Assembly: GCF_003207855.1 (NCBI RefSeq)
Contig: NZ_NKTZ01000001.1
Coordinates: 372,001-436,000 of the forward strand
Direction of reading: 5' to 3'
DNA length: 64,000 bases
Source of the DNA: Komagataeibacter rhaeticus
GTDB lineage: Bacteria; Pseudomonadota; Alphaproteobacteria; Acetobacterales; Acetobacteraceae
Below, piece after piece: positions 46,611 to 57,547 of this stretch. The notes under the pieces are model-generated. The model had not been told where the DNA came from and made no database searches. It was given only the letters and a program-made list of their open reading frames with translations. A program made the translations under genes and the position numbers. Every line of letters starts with the position of its first letter. Positions within the stretch are counted from its first letter, which is position 1.

Positions 46611-48203
46611 TCAGCCGACCAGGCGCAGCCCGCGCCGCCGTGGGGGCGTGTCATCGCCATCATCATTGCCGGACCGGGGCAGGTCCAGTGGCAGCATGGG
46701 GGCGGGACTGTCCGCCATCATGTCCTCATGCGGGGCATCGGGCAGCCTGCGCCCCAGATACGCATCGGACAGCGCCCGGAAGGCATAGTCCAGCATGGAT
46801 GTGGCATAGGACGCAACCGGGTCGCCCTCCACCGTGCCGGCGGGGCCGAACTGGGTGTAGGCGAAGGCCTCGACATAGCTTTCCAGCGGCGCGCCGTACT
46901 GCAGTCCGATGCTGACCGCCTGGCCCAGCGTGTCCATGAGCCCGCGCACCATAGGGCTTTCGCGCGTTGGCGTCAGGCTGATCTCGCCCAGCGCGCCATC
47001 GGCATATTCGCCCGTGCGCAGGAACAGGCGGTGGCCGCCCACGCTGGCCTTCTGCGTAAAGCCGCCATGGCGGGCGGGCAGCGGGCGGCGCACGCCGCGC
47101 TCCAGCCCCGCGCGGGTGGCCAGCACGTCACGCGTGGCGTCGGGGCGTGGCGGGGCGCGGTCCACGAAGCCGCTCAGCGCGCGGTGCATCGCCTGATGGG
47201 AGGCCGCACCGGGCAGGGCCAGCACGTTTTCACCCGCAAGGGTCGCGGCAAAGGCGGCTTCCAGGGTCAGCCCACGGCAGGCCAGGCGCGCCAGCGTGCT
47301 TGTGGCCAGCCGCCCGTCGGCGCGCAGTGGCGAGAACACGGGGGCCAGGCCGCAGGCTTCCACGCCCAGCAGCGCATCGATCGGGCCGGGGGTGGAAAAC
47401 CCGGTTTCCACCCGTGCCGCGGGCTGGTCGGTCTCCACGGCGGCTTCCTGCCAGACGCTGCGCGCGATCTGGCTGACACCGGGCAGGATGCTGCGCACGG
47501 GGGGCAGCGGCATGGCGTCCGCGCCCTCGCCCGCATGGGCGACCAGGGTGGCCAGCGCCACGATGCTGCACGCGGCGTCGCGCCCGGCCTCGCTGTCATA
47601 ATCGAAGCCCAGCCCGGCCAGACAGGCATCAAGGTTGGTCAGCAGCACGGAGCCGGCAATGACCGGGCGCTCCTGCCCCGGCTGCGGGGCGGGGGGGACG
47701 GCGCGCAGATGCGTGGCCGCCTGCCCCGTGGGGTCGGGCAGGGGCAGTTCGCCATTGCACATGTGCCGCTTCTGCTGCGCGATCACGCGCAGCACGCGTG
47801 CCAGCAGCCGCAGGGCGGCCACGAAGTCGCGCGCCATGAAGCTGTTGTCGGCCTCCACGAAGGCGGCCAGGTTGACCACGAAGCCGGGCCTGCGGTCATG
47901 ATGGCCGTGCCACAGGTCCCGCGTGGGGGCCGCCTGACGCATGAGCAGCAGGCACGACAGCGCCCGCGCCACGGGGCGGACGACCGGGCCGGAGCATTCG
48001 CCCGTGCACAGGTCATCTATCCAGTGCGCCGCTTCCTCGGGCAGGCTTGCGGGACCATGGCCGGGGGCCAGCCGGGCCAGGGCCTCGGCTGCCGTGTCAT
48101 CCCAGTCGGCGGGCAGGGTAACGGAACGGGGTGTGTCGTCAGGGTCCGCTGCGGCCTCTGTGGTACGCATGCGCACGCCGTTCCAGTGGCTTCGTGCTGT
48201 CAT
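46611..48203 (-). CDS. Degenerate class II ribonucleotide reductase-like protein
   Basis: About 530 aa. Residues about 190-220 (NLDACLAGLGFDYDSEAGR) recall the NLGALLMxLGxPYDSxEGR helix of B12-dependent NrdJ. About 280-315 (VEACGLAPVFSPLRADG) recalls the DTTGIEPDFxLV segment, and about 380-487 (VGGHRLFLRTGEYADGALGE and SIGLQYGAPLESYVEAFAYT) matches the C-terminal NrdJ domain. The N-terminal catalytic half with the radical cysteines is not visible. A regulator or relic is likely. Start at 48203 or 48170. Confidence 0.7.
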   Translation of the reverse strand: MTARSHWNGVRMRTTEAAADPDDTPRSVTLPADWDDTAAEALARLAPGHGPASLPEEAAHWIDDLCTGECSGPVVRPVARALSCLLLMRQAAPTRDLWHGHHDRRPGFVVNLAAFVEADNSFMARDFVAALRLLARVLRVIAQQKRHMCNGELPLPDPTGQAATHLRAVPPAPQPGQERPVIAGSVLLTNLDACLAGLGFDYDSEAGRDAACSIVALATLVAHAGEGADAMPLPPVRSILPGVSQIARSVWQEAAVETDQPAARVETGFSTPGPIDALLGVEACGLAPVFSPLRADGRLATSTLARLACRGLTLEAAFAATLAGENVLALPGAASHQAMHRALSGFVDRAPPRPDATRDVLATRAGLERGVRRPLPARHGGFTQKASVGGHRLFLRTGEYADGALGEISLTPTRESPMVRGLMDTLGQAVSIGLQYGAPLESYVEAFAYTQFGPAGTVEGDPVASYATSMLDYAFRALSDAYLGRRLPDAPHEDMMADSPAPMLPLDLPRSGNDDGDDTPPRRRGLRLVG

Positions 48204-48425
48204 GCCTTCCGTTTTACCGGGGGGCAGGGGCGGTGCGGAACCCGTTCGGGACGGAGTCGCAACTATACATCCCACTGGGTACAGTGGATATGGGGGATAA
48301 CTTCCCGTGATCGGGATGCCATGGCCCGCGGGTACCCCGCCGTGGCGCCACGATCCCGCAGATGTGAGGGGCGGGGGCGCATATCCGCGTGGACCGCGCG
48401 GCCGCGCGCGGACTAGGCTTGGGGC

Positions 48426-48794
48426 ATGGCAAATCTAGGCACCCGTATCTATACCCGTTTCAGGGGGCGGCTGGTCGGCAGGGACGCCGATGGCCGGTGT
48501 TATTATGAGGCCCGGACCCCCAACCGCACCGGCGGCGGGGAAAAGCGGCATGAGCGCTGGGTCATCTATCATAAGGGGGAGGACGCGTCCGCCGTGCCGC
48601 CCGAATGGTGGGGCTGGCTGCACCATATGGACGCAGCCCCCCTGCCCGAGAGCGCGCGCCAGCCCTGGCAGCAGCCCTGGCAGCCCAACCGGACCGGGAC
48701 GGCACAGGCCTATCACCCGCCCGGCAGCGACCTGCGTGGTGGCCAGCGGGCTTCTACCACCAGTGATTATGAGGCATGGTACCCCGAGGGATGA
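48426..48794 (+). CDS. NDUFA12-family NADH:ubiquinone oxidoreductase accessory protein
   Basis: 122-aa protein of the NDUFA12/B17.2 family: begins NLGTRIYTRFRGRLVGRDADGRCYYEARTP and has RWVIYHKGEDASAVPPEWWGWLHH (quoted in part). In mitochondria and alphaproteobacteria it attaches to the peripheral arm of complex I. It heads the usual neighbourhood with mlaD and DUF2155. Confidence 0.92.
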   Translation: MANLGTRIYTRFRGRLVGRDADGRCYYEARTPNRTGGGEKRHERWVIYHKGEDASAVPPEWWGWLHHMDAAPLPESARQPWQQPWQPNRTGTAQAYHPPGSDLRGGQRASTTSDYEAWYPEG

Positions 48795-48853
48795 AACCCG
48801 TGGCGTAACCTGCTAGGGTGCGCGCCATCGGATATTGGGGAAGCATTGCCATC

Positions 48854-49390
48854 ATGGTTGCTGCTGTTTCACGGCGCGCGGGCCACCAGCCAGCGGAACT
48901 TCTTGCGGGCTTTGCCGTGCTGGCCGCGCTGGCCGGCATGCTGGCCTATGCGGTGCTGGACAAGGGCCGCACGCATGAGACCGGGTACAGGCTGAACGCG
49001 GGCTTTGCCCATATCGATGGCCTGTCCATCGGTTCTGACGTGCGGCTGGCCGGGATTACGGTGGGCCAGGTGGTGGCGGAACGGGTCGACCCGAAAACCT
49101 ATGCCGCGCAGGTGACCTTTACCGTGCGTCCCGATATCAGGCTGCCCGATGATACGGCGGCCATCATTACCAGCGACAGCCTGCTGGGGGGCAAATACAT
49201 AGCCCTCTCGCCCGGCGGGGATGAGAAGATGCTCGCCCCCGGTGGCACGATCGGCCAGACGCAGGGCACGATCAGCCTGGAGCAGCTGCTGAGCAAGTTC
49301 ATCTTCTCCGTCACCGATACACTGACCAGGAACCGGCAGGACAAGGCGGCGCAGACCCCTGTCGCCCCGGCAGGGGACGCCGCGCCATGA
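48854..49390 (+). CDS. mlaD: MlaD, phospholipid transport substrate-binding protein
   Basis: 178 aa: one N-terminal membrane helix (ELLAGFAVLAALAGMLAYAVL) and an MCE domain (about 38-120, with NAGFAHIDGLSIGSDVRLAG and SDSLLGGKYIALSPGG). MlaD hexamers bridge the inner membrane to carry phospholipids. mlaE, mlaF, mlaB and mlaC are not adjacent, as is common in alphaproteobacteria. ATG 48854 follows a longer GTG frame from 48818. It overlaps the next gene by 4 bp (ATGA). Confidence 0.93.
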   Translation: MVAAVSRRAGHQPAELLAGFAVLAALAGMLAYAVLDKGRTHETGYRLNAGFAHIDGLSIGSDVRLAGITVGQVVAERVDPKTYAAQVTFTVRPDIRLPDDTAAIITSDSLLGGKYIALSPGGDEKMLAPGGTIGQTQGTISLEQLLSKFIFSVTDTLTRNRQDKAAQTPVAPAGDAAP

Positions 49391-49617
49391 GCCATGACGG
49401 GACGGATGACGTAACCATGCCTGAAATCTGGCCTCAGCCCGATGGCACGCCGGTCTCGTGCCGGGACAAGCTGCTGGTCCTGCGTGAAAACCATGCCGAA
49501 CTGCAGGGCATCCTGCGCGATGCGTTCGAGGATGCGATCATAATGGGCGTGGACGAGGGGGCCATGCGGCGCATCCTGCACGACGTGGTGGATGGCCTGC
49601 GGAGCCCGAAGGCATGA
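49387..49617 (+). CDS. Small conserved hypothetical protein
   Basis: 76 aa, mainly helical (DKLLVLRENHAELQGILRDA and MRRILHDVVDGL). It starts inside the mlaD stop (ATGA) and ends overlapping the DUF2155 ATG, so it is wedged in a tightly coupled operon. No known function, but the position suggests an envelope partner. Confidence 0.7.
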   Translation: MSHDGTDDVTMPEIWPQPDGTPVSCRDKLLVLRENHAELQGILRDAFEDAIIMGVDEGAMRRILHDVVDGLRSPKA

Positions 49618-50258
49618 GGCTGCCCGCGTTCTGCCTGCCCGCCCTTGTGCTTGCCACCCTGCCCGGTGCCGCCCATGCCGCCGAATGGCTGGCCCCGCCC
49701 GCCATGTACCCGCCCGATACCTGGCAGGGCCGCACGGTTGCCGTGGTGCGCGTGCTGGACAAGCTGGACGCGCATGTGCAGCAGGTCGAGATTCCGGTGG
49801 GGCAGGATGTGCCCTACAAGAGCCTGACGCTGCATGCCACGTCATGCCTCCAGCGTCCGGCCACGCTGGCGGCCGACAGTGCCGCATGGCTGGAAGTCCA
49901 TGACGCGCATGAGGGCATGGCCGCCTTCCAGGGCTGGATGGCCATCGCCGAACCGTCCACCGGCGTGTTCCAGAACCCGCTCTATGACGTGCAGCTTGCC
50001 AGTTGCGGGGGGGATGCGGTCGCCCCCGTCCCGCCCCCGTTAAGTGTCGCGGCCGCGCAGGCTCCCGCCCCCGGCCCCGATGGCACGGGCGCGCCGCCCC
50101 TGCCCGATGGCAGCGTGCCGCCCGTGCCCGGCACGGCCGCGCCGGGTGGGACACCGGCGCCCCAGCCGCCGCCTGTCGCGCGCCCGCTTTCCCCGCCGCT
50201 GCCCGTGCCCCCGGCCGACCCGGCCGATGAAGGGGCCGCCCCGCTGATGCTGCATTAG
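49614..50258 (+). CDS. DUF2155 exported protein
   Basis: 214 aa with a signal peptide (about 1-22, cleaved after GAAHA). DUF2155 core about 30-135: AVVRVLDKLDAHVQQVEIPV, HATSCLQRP, and FQGWMAIAEPSTGVFQNPLYDV, with two Cys. The tail (about 137-214) is Pro/Ala-rich, a stalling-prone stretch likely dependent on EF-P. The NDUFA12-mlaD-DUF2155 order is a recognised alphaproteobacterial neighbourhood. Confidence 0.88.
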   Translation: MRLPAFCLPALVLATLPGAAHAAEWLAPPAMYPPDTWQGRTVAVVRVLDKLDAHVQQVEIPVGQDVPYKSLTLHATSCLQRPATLAADSAAWLEVHDAHEGMAAFQGWMAIAEPSTGVFQNPLYDVQLASCGGDAVAPVPPPLSVAAAQAPAPGPDGTGAPPLPDGSVPPVPGTAAPGGTPAPQPPPVARPLSPPLPVPPADPADEGAAPLMLH

Positions 50259-50354
50259 AAAACAGTTTAATTTATATCGTATCAATGCTGCAGGTCTGCA
50301 CAGCGCGGTTCCGGGCTTGCGCATTCCCCAGCTTTGCCGGAGGCTAGAACAACC

Positions 50355-51110
50355 ATGAGCAAGATCTCCACCCTTCCTTCGCTCGATCGGCTGCCTCCGC
50401 CCGCCCGCGCGGCATTCCTGCTGGATTTTGATGGTACGCTGGTTGATATCGCCCCCACGCCTGAATCCGTGGTCGTGGCGCCCGGCCTGATCGATACGCT
50501 CCTGCGCCTGCGGGAAAAATGTGGCAATGCGCTGGCGGTCATATCCGGCCGGCCGATCGAGCAGATCGACCATTTCCTGCCCGGTGTGCCCTATGCGGTG
50601 GCGGGGGAACATGGCATCGCCATCCGCCATGCACCGGGCCAGCCCATCGCGCGCGCGCCGCTGCCCCCCGTGCCCCCGGCCTGGCTGGAACAGGCCGACC
50701 GGCTGGCGCAGGCCCATCCCGGCATGCGGGTCGAGCGCAAGAAGGCGGGGCTTGTGCTGCATTACCGTGGCGCGCCCGACGCGGGGGACGCGCTGGGCCG
50801 GATCGCGGATGAATGGGTGGCGGCCACGCACGGTGCCTTTCATGTGCAGGCGGCCAAGATGGCGTGGGAAATCCGCCCCGCGGGCATAGACAAGGGCCAT
50901 GCGGTGGAAGCTCTCATGCAGGCGGCACCCTTTGCCGGGCGTTCCCCGATCTTTGTCGGGGATGACGTGACGGATGAGGATGGCATCCGCATGGCGGTGC
51001 ATCTGGGGGGGGCGGGTTTCCGCATTCCCGCCGACTTTCCCGATCCGGCCGCCTTCCGTGGCTGGCTGGCCCGACTGGCTCAGGGGGGGGACGGCGCATG
51101 GGGCGGCTGA
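50355..51110 (+). CDS. otsB: Trehalose-6-phosphate phosphatase
   Basis: 251-aa HAD-type phosphatase. Motif I FLLDFDGTLVDI (nucleophile and acid Asp), SGR at motif II, and GDDVTDEDG (motif IV). It makes trehalose from trehalose-6-phosphate. A GGAGG sequence lies about 10 nt before ATG 50355. The 3' end overlaps otsA by 13 bp, so the pair is translationally coupled. Trehalose serves osmotic and desiccation stress. Confidence 0.97.
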   Translation: MSKISTLPSLDRLPPPARAAFLLDFDGTLVDIAPTPESVVVAPGLIDTLLRLREKCGNALAVISGRPIEQIDHFLPGVPYAVAGEHGIAIRHAPGQPIARAPLPPVPPAWLEQADRLAQAHPGMRVERKKAGLVLHYRGAPDAGDALGRIADEWVAATHGAFHVQAAKMAWEIRPAGIDKGHAVEALMQAAPFAGRSPIFVGDDVTDEDGIRMAVHLGGAGFRIPADFPDPAAFRGWLARLAQGGDGAWGG

Positions 51111-52450
51111 TCATCGTTTCCAACCGCGTCCCCTCCCCGCGTGAGCGCAGCCAGCCTGCCGGTGGTCTGGCCGTAGGGCTGAAGGACGCGCTGCGGGAAG
51201 GGGAATCCCTGTGGTTCGGCTGGTCGGGCAAGCAGGTGCAGCTGCATGGGGGCGACCCCGTGCCCCGGCTGGACCGGGTCGATAACGTAACCTACGCCAC
51301 CATCGACCTGACACCGCTGCAGTATGAGGGGTTTTACCAGAACTTCTCCAACGGCATCCTGTGGCCCCTGTTCCATTACCGTGTCGGGCTGATGAACTAT
51401 TCCCGCACGGACTGGGAAACCTATCTGGCGGTCAACGCCATGTTCGCCCGCACGCTGCTGCCACTGCTGCGGCCCGATGACGTGATATGGGTGCACGACT
51501 ACCATCTGTTCCCGCTGGGTCAGGCGCTGCGTGACCTGGGGGTGAACTGCCGCATCGGCTTCTTCCTGCACATTCCGTTCCCGCCATGGAGCCTTGTCCG
51601 CTCGCTGCCCGGCGCCGAACTGCTGCTTGAGGACATGCAGGCCTACGATCTGGTGGGCGTGCAGACCCCCGAGGATGCCGAGAACCTGAACCATTCGCTG
51701 GAAGCCAACGGCCTGCCCGCGCGCGGACAGGCCTTTCCCATCGGCATCGACCCCGATGAATTCCGTGCCCAGGCGGAAAAAAGCATGCAGGGCGAGGAAG
51801 TGGAGCGGCTGGAGGGCAGCCTGCGCGGGGCCAGGCTGGTGCTGGGGGTGGACCGGCTGGATTATTCCAAGGGCCTGCCCGAGCGGTTCCGTGGCTATGA
51901 AGCGCTGCTGGCGCGCTACCCCGAGCATCGGGGCAAGGTCACGTTCCTGCAGGTGGCCCCGATCTCTCGCGGCAGCGTGGAGGAATACCGCCAGCTGCGC
52001 CGCCAGCTGGATGAACTGACCGGGCGCATCAATGGCGCCTATTCCGAATTCGACTGGACACCGATCCGCTACATCACCCGCCCCCTTCCGCGGGAGGTGC
52101 TGGCCGGGTTCTATCGCCGGGCGGAGGCCGCGCTGATCACCCCGCTGCGCGATGGCATGAATCTGGTGGCCAAGGAATATGTCGCAGCCCAGGACCCGGC
52201 CAACCCCGGCGTGCTGATCCTGTCGCATTTCGCCGGTGCCGCGCCGGAAATGGATGAGGGAATTCTGGTCAATCCGTATGACCCGGATGAAATTGCCGAT
52301 GCCCTGCACGCCGCCCTGACCATGGGGCTGGCGGAGCGGCGCACGCGCTGGCGCGCGCTGGAGCGCGAGGTCAGCAGCACCACGGCGGTAAGCTGGGCAG
52401 CCGATTTCCTGCGCGCGCTTGAAGCGGCCCCTGTCGCGGAGCGGTCGTAG
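51098..52450 (+). CDS. otsA: Trehalose-6-phosphate synthase
   Basis: 450-aa GT20 enzyme joining UDP-glucose (or another NDP-glucose) and glucose-6-phosphate. Typical segments: GRLIIVSNRVPSPRERSQPA, VWVHDYHLFPL, FFLHIPFP, RLDYSKGLPERF and RDGMNLVAKEYVAAQ. Overlaps otsB, a standard otsBA operon. dsbB starts 5 bp later. Confidence 0.97.
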   Translation: MGRLIIVSNRVPSPRERSQPAGGLAVGLKDALREGESLWFGWSGKQVQLHGGDPVPRLDRVDNVTYATIDLTPLQYEGFYQNFSNGILWPLFHYRVGLMNYSRTDWETYLAVNAMFARTLLPLLRPDDVIWVHDYHLFPLGQALRDLGVNCRIGFFLHIPFPPWSLVRSLPGAELLLEDMQAYDLVGVQTPEDAENLNHSLEANGLPARGQAFPIGIDPDEFRAQAEKSMQGEEVERLEGSLRGARLVLGVDRLDYSKGLPERFRGYEALLARYPEHRGKVTFLQVAPISRGSVEEYRQLRRQLDELTGRINGAYSEFDWTPIRYITRPLPREVLAGFYRRAEAALITPLRDGMNLVAKEYVAAQDPANPGVLILSHFAGAAPEMDEGILVNPYDPDEIADALHAALTMGLAERRTRWRALEREVSSTTAVSWAADFLRALEAAPVAERS

Positions 52451-52455
52451 GCATC

Positions 52456-52965
52456 ATGCGACAGACTGCCCTGTTGATGGTGCTGGCTGGTTGTGCCGCC
52501 CTTGGTGTCGCGTGGTGGAGCGAACACATCCTGGGCCATGTGCCCTGCGGGCTGTGCCTGTGGGAGCGCTGGCCCTACCGTATCCTGGTGGGGTTCGGGC
52601 TGCTTGGCATGGTTCTGCCGCGTGACGTGGCGCGCGGCGCGGTGGTCATGTGCGTGCCGGTGCTGCTGGTTGCGGCGGGCCTGGGATTTATGCATGTGGG
52701 GGTGGAGCAGGGGTGGTGGCCCAGCCCGCTGCCCGAATGCCGTGCGCCCACGTTCCATGGCGGCAGTTTCGCGCAGCGTCTGGCATCCATGCCGGCACGT
52801 CCCGCCAAGCCGTGTGACGCACCGACCTATCTTCTGCCCGGCGTGCCGCTTTCCATGGCGGCACTGGGCAGTCTTTACGCGCTTGGGCTGATTCCCTTCG
52901 TGCGGCGTGGAACGCAGGTCAGGACAAGGTTCCGCGGCCGCGGCCGAAAATCAATCCAAGGATGA
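52456..52965 (+). CDS. dsbB: Disulfide bond formation protein B
   Basis: 169-aa inner-membrane quinone-linked oxidoreductase reoxidising DsbA. Four membrane helices; first redox pair Cys31/Cys34 (CGLC) and second pair Cys95/Cys120 in the periplasmic loop. The only DsbA-like gene in the window lacks CxxC, so its partner is elsewhere. Its 3' end overlaps the converging DUF1328 gene by 47 bp. Confidence 0.92.
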   Translation: MRQTALLMVLAGCAALGVAWWSEHILGHVPCGLCLWERWPYRILVGFGLLGMVLPRDVARGAVVMCVPVLLVAAGLGFMHVGVEQGWWPSPLPECRAPTFHGGSFAQRLASMPARPAKPCDAPTYLLPGVPLSMAALGSLYALGLIPFVRRGTQVRTRFRGRGRKSIQG

Positions 52966-53095
52966 ACAGCACGATGAAGATGAAGAACAGGACCTTGCCA
53001 AAATAGGCAAAGGTGTCAGAGATGCCGCCGAAGCCAAAGACCGCGGCGATCAGGGCCAGGACAAGGAATGTGATGGTCCAGCGTAACAGGTCCAT
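52919..53095 (-). CDS. DUF1328 small membrane protein
   Basis: 58 aa with two membrane helices (WTITFLVLALIAAVFGFGG and VLFFIFIVLFILGLIFG), the YtjA/DUF1328 pattern. Start at 53095; the frame runs far upstream as an open antisense frame, which I reject. Possible stress or sigma-dependent membrane protein. The convergent overlap with dsbB is 47 bp. Confidence 0.85.
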   Translation of the reverse strand: MDLLRWTITFLVLALIAAVFGFGGISDTFAYFGKVLFFIFIVLFILGLIFGRGRGTLS

Positions 53096-53224
53096 GATCC
53101 GGTTTCCTTCAGGTAAGGGGTTGGGACAGGCGGGGCATGCCATCCGCCCCATAACAATGCGCCAGATGGGCCCCGGTTCATCACGGATGGTTATTTTGGC
53201 TGAAGCAGCGCGGGAGACCCGGAC

Positions 53225-55288
<2,064 letters not shown>

Positions 55289-55455
55289 ACCAATCGGGGT
55301 CCGATTCCGAATTTCTTAACCCATTCCTGACAAATACGGTCCTGAAAGCTTCCCGGCTCACGCTGCGGTCACGACAGCACGGGCGGTGGCACAGAAGCGG
55401 CGCGATGGGGCGGTAACATGGCCTGATCCCCAGCGTGCAGGAAGGAATGAATTGC

Positions 55456-56880
55456 ATGATGGGATACGTGACCGTAACCGGGGCCACAGGGCTTACGCTT
55501 GATGTCAATCCGGATAGCAGCGACATCATACTGGCGCTGAAGACCGTTGGGGAAGAAGCCGCGCTGAGCCAGCTTGACCAGTTTGCGGTGAATGAGGATG
55601 TCACGGGCACGGAGATCGTGTCCCTCAAGGGTGATTTCAGTGACAGTGCCTTTCAGGAAGCGCGTCTTCTCGGGGTGGCCGGGATTGATTACGGCATGGA
55701 CGACGCGGCCGGTCCCCTGCTGCAGGAAATTACCTCGGGCGGCAGCTATGACGTGACAGGCCGCGCGGTCGAGATCGGCAGCACCACCGCCACCGTGCTT
55801 GACCAGCAGCTTTTCCTGTACGGCGGCAGCAATGCCACCGACGTGGTGGATGGCGATGCCGGGACGGTGGACTATCATGCCGGTTCAGGCAGCGTGAATT
55901 ACGACGCGGCGGGTGGGGATACGCTGTTCTTCAGCGGCAGGCCCAGCGATGACGTCAACCTGATGGCCGGGTCCGATACCGTCTATGCCTTTGACAGCAC
56001 GCCCACGGTCACGGGGGACTGGGATGCGGCGGGCAGTACCACGGCGCTCTTTAACGGTGCGGGCACGACCCTTACCGCCATTGATGGCGAAGTGGTTCAG
56101 GATATCAGCCATTCCACCATCAATGCCTTTGTCAACACCACGTTTTTTGAAGATGAGGGCGCCCAGGTCAACATCATCCAGGATGGCCTGGCCGATACCA
56201 TCAATGGTGACGGGGCCCTGGCGGTGGAATCGGTCAGCGGCAGTTCCATTACGGCGGATAGCGGCCTGAGTGTGACCGGGGGCAGCGGGGACACGATTTC
56301 GGCCAGTGCCTCCGCCCTGCTGTCCGGCGTGGATGACAGCACGATTTCAGTCAGTGTGCCGGGCACGCTGCAGTTCATCAACGGGGCCAGTGGCATTGCA
56401 GATACCGTGACCGGGGGCAATGCCACCATTTTTGGCACGGCGGGACTGGACCTGACTGCCAGTACCTCCGGCACCACCACCTATTATGCCAGTAGCGGCA
56501 ACGAGACGCTTGATGGCGGCCTGTCCACGGGCAGGCTCTATGCGGTGGCCGGTAGCGGGAATGACACGCTGGTTGGGGGCAGCGGGCAGGACACGCTTCA
56601 GGCGGGAACGGGGAACGACTTGCTCAAGGCCGGTAGCGGTACGACGGAATTCGACTTCATCAAGGGCAAGGACGGGGGCAATGACCTGATCCAGGATTTT
56701 GGCAAGTCGGCCGCCAATGTCGTCAACCTGTCCGGCTTTGATGCGACTCCGGCCACCATCCAGTCCATGCTGGATAACGCAACCATTGCCGGGGGCAATA
56801 CGACCATAAGCCTGGGTGACAGCACCAAAATCACCTTTGTGGGTGTTACGGACCTGAAAGTACAGAATTTCAAGAGCTGA
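55456..56880 (+). CDS. RTX-type calcium-binding secreted protein
   Basis: About 474 aa. No N-terminal signal peptide. The bulk is a Gly/Ser/Thr/Asp-rich beta-strand repeat (about 90-380); near 385-430 are RTX nonapeptides (GSGNDTLVGGSGQDTLQAG and GTGNDLLKAG). A type I secretion C-terminus follows. No T1SS transporter is adjacent. It could be an adhesin or matrix protein. Start: GGAAGGA lies 9 nt before ATG 55456; GTG 55435 and ATG 55447 are alternatives. Confidence 0.8.
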   Translation: MMGYVTVTGATGLTLDVNPDSSDIILALKTVGEEAALSQLDQFAVNEDVTGTEIVSLKGDFSDSAFQEARLLGVAGIDYGMDDAAGPLLQEITSGGSYDVTGRAVEIGSTTATVLDQQLFLYGGSNATDVVDGDAGTVDYHAGSGSVNYDAAGGDTLFFSGRPSDDVNLMAGSDTVYAFDSTPTVTGDWDAAGSTTALFNGAGTTLTAIDGEVVQDISHSTINAFVNTTFFEDEGAQVNIIQDGLADTINGDGALAVESVSGSSITADSGLSVTGGSGDTISASASALLSGVDDSTISVSVPGTLQFINGASGIADTVTGGNATIFGTAGLDLTASTSGTTTYYASSGNETLDGGLSTGRLYAVAGSGNDTLVGGSGQDTLQAGTGNDLLKAGSGTTEFDFIKGKDGGNDLIQDFGKSAANVVNLSGFDATPATIQSMLDNATIAGGNTTISLGDSTKITFVGVTDLKVQNFKS

Positions 56881-57233
56881 AAAGACAGGCGGGCGGTACG
56901 TCCCCTGCCTGCGTGCAGGGATGGGACGCCGCCCGTCATGATGGCCTGATAGCGGAGAACGGGCCTGTCGGGCGGAAAGATTCAATTCCGATATGAATTT
57001 TCCGTACTGGCCATTTCTGCCCATCCATACGGGCATTTCTGTCATGGATGGCGTTCTTGCTGATGACATCAACAAGAATTTTTATGTGATAACAAAAAAT
57101 TGCTGGTCTAACCCCGATCAGCGGGTTACAAGCCGCGTCCATCCCGCCCGGAGGATGGCACAAGCCCTTGTCCAATGCGGGTCACGGATATTTTCGAGAG
57201 TCGTTTTTAGCCAGCAGGGAGCAGGCCGTTCCG
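56881..57233. other. Intergenic between RTX gene and hupB
   Basis: 353 bp. It begins with a large imperfect hairpin (56891-56934) and becomes AT-rich at about 57050-57110, where the hupB promoter probably lies. No other gene seen. Confidence 0.6.
56891..56934 (+). terminator. Hairpin after the RTX gene
   Basis: Long three-part stem: GGGCGG / CCGCCC, GTCCC / GGGAC and an inner CTGC / GCAG. It starts 11 nt after the RTX stop. No T-run follows, so it may act as an RNA-stabilising stem or a Rho-independent terminator of weak type. Confidence 0.4.
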
Positions 57234-57503
57234 ATGAGTAAAGCCTTCATTGCAGCCGTTATACAGGATTCGATCGATTGTACCGGCGTCGCTGCCAATC
57301 AGGCTGCTGCTGACCTGATTCAGGCCATTGTCAAGGAACTCAAGCGTGAGGGTGGTTTCACGCTGCCGTCATTCGGCACGTTTACCGTCAAGAAAACCAA
57401 GGCGCGTCAGGCACTCAACCCCCGCACGGGTGAGCCGGTGAAGGTCAAGGCCGGCAAGACGGTACGCTTCAAGGCCAGTCCGAACCTGAAAAAGGCGGTC
57501 TGA
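57234..57503 (+). CDS. HU-family DNA-binding protein
   Basis: 89-aa HU/IHF-fold protein. FTLPSFGTFTVKK and the DNA-binding arm RQALNPRTGEPVKVKAGKTVRFKAS are typical. It organises the nucleoid. ATG 57234 is chosen; the frame extends upstream without support. Confidence 0.93.
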   Translation: MSKAFIAAVIQDSIDCTGVAANQAAADLIQAIVKELKREGGFTLPSFGTFTVKKTKARQALNPRTGEPVKVKAGKTVRFKASPNLKKAV

Positions 57504-57516
57504 ATAGGGTAAGGCC

Positions 57517-57536
57517 GCCCGGCCATCATGCCGGGC
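57517..57536. terminator. Hairpin between hupB-like gene and lutC
   Basis: Stem GCCCGGC / GCCGGGC with a 6-nt loop, in the 44-bp convergent gap. No T-run; weak bidirectional stop. Confidence 0.4.
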
Positions 57537-57547
57537 AGCCCATCGGG

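Noticed and set aside
46728-48416. 562-aa open frame antisense to the RNR-like gene
   Set aside because: Low-complexity, Gln/His-rich, no motif, and it spans the RNR-like gene and its upstream region.
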